DNA from: Deltaproteobacteria bacterium
GTDB taxonomy: Bacteria > UBA10199 > SPLOWO2-01-44-7
Reading direction: 5' to 3'
Assembly: GCA_016203765.1 (NCBI GenBank)
Contig: JACQMB010000131.1
Coordinates: 1-7,185, forward strand
DNA: 7,185 bases
Below the pieces are notes generated by a model, which saw only the letters and a list, made by a program, of their open reading frames with translations, made no database searches and was not told the origin of the DNA. This document shows, in pieces, positions 1-4,341 of this stretch; position 1 is the stretch's first letter; each line of letters starts with the position of its first letter. A program made the translations under genes and the position numbers.

Positions 1-210
1 TACAAACACCGCAAGACCAAAAAAAGGGAGTTTCGCGCCCTTTGGCAAATTCGCATTTCGGCCGCCCTCAAAGAGATGGGCCTTTCCTACAGCCGCGTCA
101 TCCATCAGTTCACACAAAAGGGGATCGGCGTGAAGCGGAAGATACTGGCGGAATTGGCCGTCACCGAGCCGAACGATTTTAAACAATTGGTCCAACAGAT
201 GCAGTCCTAG
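1..210 (+). CDS. rplT: 50S ribosomal protein L20, C-terminal part (5' truncated by window edge)
   Basis: Reading frame 1 is open from the first base to TAG at 208-210, giving 69 residues. They align by eye with the C-terminal 60% of L20 (family length about 117): the stretch KKREFRALWQIRISAA matches the E. coli segment KRQFRQLWIARINAA, followed by GLSYSRVI and the KRKILAELAV motif. L20 binds 23S rRNA early in assembly of the large ribosomal subunit, and in many bacteria it also represses its own infC-rpmI-rplT operon. The gene sits 15 bases upstream of pheS, the usual bacterial order, so cotranscription is likely. No terminator is visible between them. The start and the N-terminal RNA-binding extension lie outside the window. 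Confidence 0.96.
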   Translation, partial: YKHRKTKKREFRALWQIRISAALKEMGLSYSRVIHQFTQKGIGVKRKILAELAVTEPNDFKQLVQQMQS

Positions 211-223
211 GACCACGGACCAA
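210..223 (+). repeat. Two heptanucleotide units (GGACCAC, GGACCAA) in the rplT-pheS spacer
   Basis: The 15-base gap between rplT and pheS is almost entirely two 7-base units, GGACCAC then GGACCAA, starting on the last base of the rplT stop codon. The same units recur inside pheS at 759-779, and related units lie in reverse orientation in mnmA. They occupy the place where the pheS Shine-Dalgarno sequence should be, leaving only a weak GGA six bases before the ATG. Confidence 0.6.
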
Positions 224-225
224 AG

Positions 226-1317
226 ATGATCGAGGAACTGCGGGCCAAGATTAAAACCATTCAGGAAAAAGCCCTCCAAGAGATAGCCGCCCTCCAAAAC
301 CTGCAAGATTGGCAAAACACCAAGGCCCGTATTTTGGGGCAGAAGGGAAGCCTGACCCAAATTTTAAAAACCTTGGGCGGCCTTTCCCCCGCCGAACGTC
401 CGGCCCTGGGCCGCCTGGTCAACGAAGTCAAAAGGGAAATCGAGCGCCGCCTGCAGGACATTCAAAAAACTTTGGAAGAGACAAAGCGAAGGCAGGTGCT
501 TAAAGAAAAAGCCGTGGATGTGACTCTGCCGGGCTTGGCCTTGCCGCAGGGGAGACGCCATCCGATTCGCCGGGTCATGGAAGAAATCGAAGAAATCTTT
601 TTGGGGATGGGCTTCTCGATTTTTGAAGGGCCCGATGTGGAAACCGACTATTATAATTTTGAGGCCCTGAATTTTCCCAAGGAACATCCGGCCAGGGACA
701 TGCAGGATACGTTTTATATTGGACTACGGACCCTTCGACAGGGCTCAGGGCAGGCTACGGACCACGGACTACGGACCAAGGAGAAGGAACAACTGCTCTT
801 AAGGACTCATACCTCTCCGGTCCAAATCCGCGTGATGGAGAAGCAAAAACCGCCGCTTTACATGATCGCGCCAGGGACGGTCTACCGCCACGACGACGAT
901 GTCACCCACTCGCCGATGTTTCACCAGGTGGAAGGCCTGATGGTCGATACCGATATCACCTTGGGCGATCTGAAAGGGGTCTTGCATCATTTTTGCGCGG
1001 CGGTTTTCGGAACAGACCGGGAGGTCCGCTTTCGCCCCAGCTTTTTTCCCTTTGTGGAGCCGGGGGCGGAGGTCGACATCTCCTGCGCTCTTTGCAAGAA
1101 AAGGGGGTGCCGGGTTTGCGGCGGGAGCGGTTGGCTCGAAATTTTGGGGGCCGGCATGGTCCACCCGGCCGTTTTTGAACACGTGAAGATCGATCCCAAA
1201 AGGTATTCCGGCTTCGCCTTCGGCATGGGGGTGGAGCGGATCGCCATGCTGAAATACGGCATCGACGACATTCGTCTTTTTTATGAAGGCGACATGAGAT
1301 TTTTGGAGCAATTTTAA
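226..1317 (+). CDS. pheS: Phenylalanyl-tRNA synthetase alpha subunit, with an internal repeat-derived insertion
   Basis: PheS is the catalytic subunit of the cytoplasmic (alpha-beta)2 enzyme that charges tRNA-Phe. The 363 residues show an N-terminal coiled-coil tRNA-binding arm (about 1-90) and then the class II synthetase core. Motif 1 lies around HP(I)RRVMEEIEEIFLGMGF (112-130). The segment GPDVETDYYNFEALNFP (125-141) is typical. Motif 2 lies at about 210-237 (APGTVYRHDDDVTHSP). Cysteines 287, 290, 295 and 298 form the zinc-ribbon-like pattern of many bacterial PheS proteins. Motif 3 lies at 339-350 with GMGVER (Arg348). Between DTFYI and LLLRTHTSPVQIR there is an unusual insertion of about 24 residues (156-179) encoded by repeat DNA; the reading frame stays open and no catalytic motif is disturbed. 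The start at 226 gives the normal N-terminus although its ribosome binding site is weak. It overlaps pheT by one base. Confidence 0.97.
   Translation: MIEELRAKIKTIQEKALQEIAALQNLQDWQNTKARILGQKGSLTQILKTLGGLSPAERPALGRLVNEVKREIERRLQDIQKTLEETKRRQVLKEKAVDVTLPGLALPQGRRHPIRRVMEEIEEIFLGMGFSIFEGPDVETDYYNFEALNFPKEHPARDMQDTFYIGLRTLRQGSGQATDHGLRTKEKEQLLLRTHTSPVQIRVMEKQKPPLYMIAPGTVYRHDDDVTHSPMFHQVEGLMVDTDITLGDLKGVLHHFCAAVFGTDREVRFRPSFFPFVEPGAEVDISCALCKKRGCRVCGGSGWLEILGAGMVHPAVFEHVKIDPKRYSGFAFGMGVERIAMLKYGIDDIRLFYEGDMRFLEQF
721..781 (+). repeat. Composite repeat inserted in frame within pheS
   Basis: This 61-base stretch consists of heptamers GGACTAC and GGACCCT (721-734), a middle piece rich in CAGGGCT/CAGGGCA (735-756), and then GGACCAC, GGACTAC, GGACCAA (759-779). 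It encodes a peptide (LRTLRQGSGQATDHGLRTK) with no counterpart in ordinary PheS. From memory, strings close to CCTTCGACAGGCTCAGGGC and peptides like LRQGSGQA recur in many environmental bacterial genomes; I could not verify this here. The simplest reading is a dispersed repeat that settled in a surface loop without breaking the frame. Confidence 0.7.
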
Positions 1318-3260
1318 TGAGGATTCCTTTAGATTGGCTCAAAGAGTTTGTTCCGGTTCGATGGCCGGCTCAAGACTTGGCTCATCGTTTGACCATGGCG
1401 GGGCTGGAGACGGCCGTCGTAGGCGGAGATTTGGAAGTGGCGGTGACTCCCAACCGGGGCGATTGTTTGAGCGTGTTGGGGATTGCCAGGGAGGTCTCGG
1501 CCCTGCAGGGCAGAGTGCTTTCTTTTAAAAAAACGACAGCGCCCAAAGGGGGAGAAGCGATCAAAAAATGCCTGAAGGTTCAGGTGCAAGACCGTAAGGG
1601 CTGTCCCCGCTACATGGCCCGCCTGATTCGGGGAGTGGCCATCAAACCCTCGCCGGCTTGGATGCAAAAACGCTTGGAGGCCGTCGGCATCCGTCCTGTC
1701 AACAATGTGGTCGATTGCACCAACTACTTGTTGGCCGAGCTGGGCCATCCGCACCATGCTTTTGATTCCCGGTTTTTAAGGGGGGATACCATCGTCGTCC
1801 GCCGGGAAAAAGCTGGGACAAAATTCAAGACATTGGATGGTGAAACGAGGGAATGTGAACCGGCCGATCTGTTTATCTGTGATGAACAGGGGCCGGTCGC
1901 CCTGGCCGGGATCCTGGGCGGGGCCAATTCCGAGGTCCGCCCCGATACCAAAGATATTGTCCTGGAGGCCGCCTTTTTTGATCCCCAAAGAATCCATGCC
2001 ACCGCCAAGCGCCTCAAAATTTCCACCGAGTCGTCGTATCGTTTTGAGCGCGGGGTCGATCCGAACGGCGTGGAAAATGCCCTCCACCGTGTCTGTCAAC
2101 TGATTATGCAAACCGCCGGCGGCTTGCCCAGCCGGGATTGGATCGATCTCTATCCAAACAAAATCCGGCCGAAGCAAATCAATTTGCCCGCGGCCGAGGT
2201 AAAAAGAATTTTGGGCCTCCCGATCGCCCCGGCTCAAATCAAAAAAATTCTAAAATCGCTGGGGATTGCGGGGACCATCCCCACCTGGCGTTCCGACTTA
2301 ACCCGCCCCATCGATCTGATCGAGGAGACTGCCCGGATTTACGGCTACGACAAAATACCGGAGAGCCGGCCCCGGATAACCGTCGGCCTTCAGGAAAAAC
2401 CGAAGGGGAGGGGGCTCTATCAGGCCGCGGCTCGGTGCCTGACGGGCCTCGGTTTTACCGAGGGTTGCCACCTCGGTTTTGTGGGGGAAAGGGAGGTCGG
2501 GGATAAAGGTGTTGCCTTGAGCAATCCCCTATCGGCCGACCAGACCCACTTGCGGGATTCTTTGGTGCCAGGCTTGGTGAAATCGGCCCTCTTCAACGCC
2601 AACCGCCAGGTGCAAAGTTTAAAACTCTTTGAATGGGGGAAGGTTTTCCGTTGGGAGAATGGAAAGGTCAAAGAGGATCGGTGTTTGGGCCTTCTGGCCT
2701 TTGGGAACGAATGGCCCTCCCAGTGGCAGATCAAGCCGAAGCCGGTCGATTTTTTTACGCTCAAAGGGGCCTTGACGAGGCTGTTTCAGGCCTGGGGTTT
2801 GGAGCCTTTTGAAACGGAGGCTCAAAGTCAGGGGGAGGCAGTGGTGCTTTGGCAGGGGGTTTCGATCGGCCGGATCGACTTTTTAAACCTTGAAGTACCT
2901 ATGTATGTATGTGAGATAAGCCTTGAAAAAATAATAAAAAATTATCAGACACAACCGGCTATTTTTAAACCGATTTCCCCCTTTCCCTTTGTGGAAAGAG
3001 ACCTGGCGTTGGTGGTCGATTCGGCCCTTCCGGCCCAAAAGATTGGGGAGGCCATCCGTCAGGCCGGCCCCCCCTGGCTTGAGACGTTCCGGGTGTTTGA
3101 CCTCTATAAGGGAGAGGGGATTGAGGCGGGTAAAAAGAGCATTGCCTTTTCCCTCCGTTATGCCTCCAAAGACCGCACCCTCACCAATGAGGAGGTAAAC
3201 CGGGCCCACGAGGCCCTGACCGCCCACCTCGAAAAAACCCTCCCGGCCAAACTAAGGTAA
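1317..3260 (+). CDS. pheT: Phenylalanyl-tRNA synthetase beta subunit, short form lacking the N-terminal EMAPII-like tRNA-binding domain
   Basis: PheT completes phenylalanyl-tRNA synthetase and carries the editing site that hydrolyses Tyr-tRNA-Phe. This one has 647 residues; the bacterial family is usually about 790-820. The usual opening (PLDWLKEFV, then TMAGLE at 26-31) passes after only a few residues into EVAVTPNRGDC (40-50). In ordinary bacterial PheT these two blocks are separated by a roughly 110-residue OB-fold (EMAPII/tRNA-binding) domain, so that domain appears to be absent. The rest is present: the B3/B4 editing domain (about 90-245, with NNVVDCTNYLL and HPHHAFD, His147 matching the editing-pocket histidine), the B5 domain (about 285-348, RSDLTRPIDLIEETARIYGYD), the class II-like core (SNPLSADQTHLRDSLVPGL, then LFEWGKVF), and the C-terminal anticodon-binding FDX-ACB domain (about 552-645). 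GGAG at 1305-1308 provides a ribosome binding site within the end of pheS. Confidence 0.95.
   Translation: MRIPLDWLKEFVPVRWPAQDLAHRLTMAGLETAVVGGDLEVAVTPNRGDCLSVLGIAREVSALQGRVLSFKKTTAPKGGEAIKKCLKVQVQDRKGCPRYMARLIRGVAIKPSPAWMQKRLEAVGIRPVNNVVDCTNYLLAELGHPHHAFDSRFLRGDTIVVRREKAGTKFKTLDGETRECEPADLFICDEQGPVALAGILGGANSEVRPDTKDIVLEAAFFDPQRIHATAKRLKISTESSYRFERGVDPNGVENALHRVCQLIMQTAGGLPSRDWIDLYPNKIRPKQINLPAAEVKRILGLPIAPAQIKKILKSLGIAGTIPTWRSDLTRPIDLIEETARIYGYDKIPESRPRITVGLQEKPKGRGLYQAAARCLTGLGFTEGCHLGFVGEREVGDKGVALSNPLSADQTHLRDSLVPGLVKSALFNANRQVQSLKLFEWGKVFRWENGKVKEDRCLGLLAFGNEWPSQWQIKPKPVDFFTLKGALTRLFQAWGLEPFETEAQSQGEAVVLWQGVSIGRIDFLNLEVPMYVCEISLEKIIKNYQTQPAIFKPISPFPFVERDLALVVDSALPAQKIGEAIRQAGPPWLETFRVFDLYKGEGIEAGKKSIAFSLRYASKDRTLTNEEVNRAHEALTAHLEKTLPAKLR
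2880..2954 (+). other. AT-rich patch inside pheT with a (TATG)3 run
   Basis: Codons for residues 522-546 switch to A/T-rich choices (three ATA, two GTA, one TTA), unlike the surrounding gene. TATG is repeated three times at 2900-2911. The encoded protein still fits the family (a segment before the FDX-ACB domain), so the gene is not broken. It could be local drift, low constraint or a recombined segment. Confidence 0.45.
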
Positions 3261-3268
3261 AAAAATCC

Positions 3269-3297
3269 TTGAGTTATTGCCGTTTTTTAGGTAAAAG
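3269..3297 (+). promoter_or_regulatory. Candidate sigma-70-type promoter for ihfA-merR
   Basis: In the 73-base gap after pheT there is TTGAGT at 3269-3274, a 17-base spacer, and TAAAAG at 3292-3297. Each box matches 4 of 6 consensus bases. The spacing is optimal and the site would start transcription near 3304, about 30 bases before the ihfA start codon. This is by eye only; readthrough from pheT is equally possible. Confidence 0.35.
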
Positions 3298-3321
3298 TTA
3301 AAGCCGTCAAACAATAATGAA

Positions 3322-3329
3322 AGGGAGGT
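3322..3329 (+). promoter_or_regulatory. Strong ribosome binding site of ihfA
   Basis: AGGGAGGT ends four bases before the ATG at 3334. It is the best Shine-Dalgarno match in the forward block and fixes the ihfA start. Confidence 0.75.
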
Positions 3330-3333
3330 TATC

Positions 3334-3624
3334 ATGACCAAGGCCGATATTATTGAGCAGATTTACGAGAAAGTCGGTTTCAGCAAGAAGGAATCCTCGG
3401 AGATTGTCGAGCTGGTTTTCGACACCATTAAAGAAACCCTTGAAAAGGGCGAAAAAATCAAAATCTCCGGTTTTGGGAATTTTTTGGTTCGTGCCAAGCG
3501 GGCACGGACAGGAAGGAACCCCCAAACCGGCGAGGCGATCCAAATTGCCCCGCGGCGGGTTTTGACCTTTCGGCCCAGCCAGGTCTTAAAACAGGCCCTC
3601 AACAAGTCCGAAGTGGTAACATAA
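3334..3624 (+). CDS. ihfA: Integration host factor alpha-like (HU/IHF family) DNA-bending protein
   Basis: This 96-residue protein has the length and layout of HU/IHF subunits. An N-terminal helical pair (MTKADIIEQIYEKVGFSKKE) is followed by the GFGNF turn at 46-50 and the DNA-contacting arm with GRNPQTGE at 60-67, whose proline (Pro63) intercalates between base pairs in the family. It ends with RRVLTFRPSQVLK. IHF bends DNA sharply at specific sites and assists transcription, replication and site-specific recombination. The alpha assignment rests on resemblance to E. coli IhfA (LSGFGNF, GRNPKTGE, ARRVVTFRPGQ) and on its place directly after pheT, which is where ihfA sits in enterobacteria and, as I recall, in deltaproteobacteria. 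An HU-like homodimer cannot be excluded. A strong ribosome binding site precedes it, and merR follows with no gap, so the two are probably translationally linked. Confidence 0.92.
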   Translation: MTKADIIEQIYEKVGFSKKESSEIVELVFDTIKETLEKGEKIKISGFGNFLVRAKRARTGRNPQTGEAIQIAPRRVLTFRPSQVLKQALNKSEVVT

Positions 3625-4068
3625 ATGAAACAGCCGGTTGCCATTCCGAATAAGCTCTATTTTCGCATCGGCGAGGTGGCCGATTTGTTGACGGTCAAGC
3701 CGTATGTCCTGCGCTATTGGGAAACCGAATTTCCCGACATCCGCCCGGCCAAATCGAAATCGGGCCAGCGGTTGTACAAACGGAGGGATGTGGAGACGCT
3801 GGTCCAGATCAAGTCCCTTTTGTACGGCGAGCGCTTCACGATCAACGGGGCGCGCAGACGGCTGAAGGAAGTGTTGAGAGAACAGCGCGGCGGCGGCGAT
3901 CATGCCTCCCAAATCGCCCTGAGTTTACCGCAAGAGGCGGCCCCTCCTCCGGCGCCGGTTAAAGTGAAAGCTGTGCCCCGTCCGGAAAAAACGCCTCCCC
4001 CCTCCCCCAAAATTCTTTCCAAAATCAAAAAAGACCTGCAGGGACTGTTGGATACGCTGAAGGTTTAG
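3625..4068 (+). CDS. MerR-family DNA-binding regulator of unknown target
   Basis: The 147-residue protein has a MerR-type winged helix-turn-helix at about 11-75. The recognition region is FRIGEVADLLTVKPYVLRYWE (13-33) and the wing is SKSGQRLYKRRDVE (43-56), followed by helices through FTINGARRRLKEVL. After about residue 90 there is a proline-rich linker (APPPAPV, TPPPSP) and a short C-terminal amphipathic helix (KILSKIKKDLQGLLDTL), probably for dimerisation. There is no cysteine set for metal binding and no recognisable ligand domain, so the signal is unknown. Its ATG abuts the ihfA stop codon (3622-3624) and it lacks a clear ribosome binding site of its own, which suggests coupled translation. 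A MerR gene next to ihfA is, as I recall, common in deltaproteobacteria; its role is not established. Confidence 0.88.
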   Translation: MKQPVAIPNKLYFRIGEVADLLTVKPYVLRYWETEFPDIRPAKSKSGQRLYKRRDVETLVQIKSLLYGERFTINGARRRLKEVLREQRGGGDHASQIALSLPQEAAPPPAPVKVKAVPRPEKTPPPSPKILSKIKKDLQGLLDTLKV

Positions 4069-4107
4069 TCGTCGGGGTGAATGCGGGGGAGTACTACAAG
4101 TGACATT

Positions 4108-4182
4108 CGGGCCGTAGCGCAGCCTGGTTAGCGCACTACCTTGGGGTGGTAGTGGTCGGCGGTTCGAATCCGCCCGGCCCGA
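4108..4182 (+). tRNA. tRNA-Pro, anticodon GGG
   Basis: A full cloverleaf can be drawn. The acceptor stem is CGGGCCG (4108-4114) with CGGCCCG (4175-4181) and discriminator A4182. The D arm is GCGC/GCGC (4117-4120 and 4131-4134). The anticodon stem is CTACC/GGTAG with loop TTGGGGT (4141-4147) and anticodon GGG at 4143-4145. A five-base variable loop follows, then the T stem GGCGG/CCGCC around TTCGAAT. GGG reads the CCC proline codon. The 3' CCA is not encoded (the genome continues with CA after A4182), so it must be added after transcription. The gene lies 39 bases after merR; I see no convincing separate promoter. Its 3' end is duplicated at 4318-4338. Confidence 0.97.
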
Positions 4183-4184
4183 CA
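4164..4184 (+). repeat. Direct repeat copy 1: 3' end of tRNA-Pro (possible att site)
   Basis: This is a 21-base segment from the T loop through the T stem, acceptor 3' strand and the CA after the discriminator base. An exact copy lies at 4318-4338. The 3' part of a tRNA gene is the commonest integration site of tyrosine-recombinase elements, and this length is typical for such cores. Confidence 0.8.
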
Positions 4185-4189
4185 AGTGC

Positions 4190-4199
4190 TCGGCGGTTC
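4190..4199 (+). repeat. Ten-base echo of the tRNA-Pro T arm
   Basis: TCGGCGGTTC here repeats 4156-4165 of the tRNA exactly, 34 bases downstream. It is short, but it sits immediately outside the tRNA and at the edge of the hairpin cluster. Confidence 0.4.
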
Positions 4200-4223
4200 T
4201 TGCGCTGACCCCGTCAGCGCAAG
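4199..4223. repeat. Perfect 11-bp hairpin (CTTGCGCTGAC / GTCAGCGCAAG, loop CCC)
   Basis: The two 11-base arms are perfectly complementary around a three-base loop. No T run follows on either strand, so it does not look like an ordinary intrinsic terminator. Confidence 0.8.
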
Positions 4224-4231
4224 CAATGTAG

Positions 4232-4265
4232 GGTGAGCCCTCACCACCACCCCTTCGGGGCGGTG
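4232..4265. repeat. Two adjacent short hairpins
   Basis: GGTGAG/CTCACC at 4232-4245 forms a six-pair stem with a two-base gap (five pairs with a four-base loop is more realistic). CACC-A-CCCC and GGGG-C-GGTG at 4245-4265 form an eight-pair stem with one A-C mismatch around TTC; a UUCG tetraloop pairing is an alternative. Both lie within the segment bounded by the tRNA-end repeats. Confidence 0.6.
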
Positions 4266-4288
4266 CCGGTTCGGGCTTCATTCTTATC

Positions 4289-4310
4289 CCGGCAAACTGG
4301 CGTTTGCCGG
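4289..4310. repeat. Perfect 9-bp hairpin (CCGGCAAAC / GTTTGCCGG, loop TGGC)
   Basis: This perfect inverted repeat with a four-base loop lies eight bases before the second copy of the tRNA end. No T run follows on either strand. Confidence 0.75.
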
Positions 4311-4317
4311 TGCATTG

Positions 4318-4338
4318 TCGAATCCGCCCGGCCCGACA
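4318..4338 (+). repeat. Direct repeat copy 2: tRNA-Pro 3' end outside any tRNA gene
   Basis: This is an exact 21-base copy of 4164-4184, with a repeat period of 154 bases. The bases before it cannot form the rest of a tRNA, so this is an isolated 3' fragment, as left at the far side of an integrated or excised element. It lies nine bases from the stop codon of the 63-codon reverse ORF. Confidence 0.8.
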
Positions 4339-4341
4339 GTT

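Noticed and set aside
211..225. Attenuator or leader peptide for pheST
   Set aside because: The 15-base gap is too short for a leader peptide or alternative hairpins.
4199..4223. Intrinsic terminator after tRNA-Pro
   Set aside because: The stem is strong, but no T run follows it on either strand.
4199..4310. CRISPR array
   Set aside because: The hairpins differ in sequence and spacing, and there are no repeated units with regular spacers.
4318..4338. A second tRNA-Pro gene
   Set aside because: Only the last 21 bases are present; the preceding sequence cannot form acceptor 5', D or anticodon arms.
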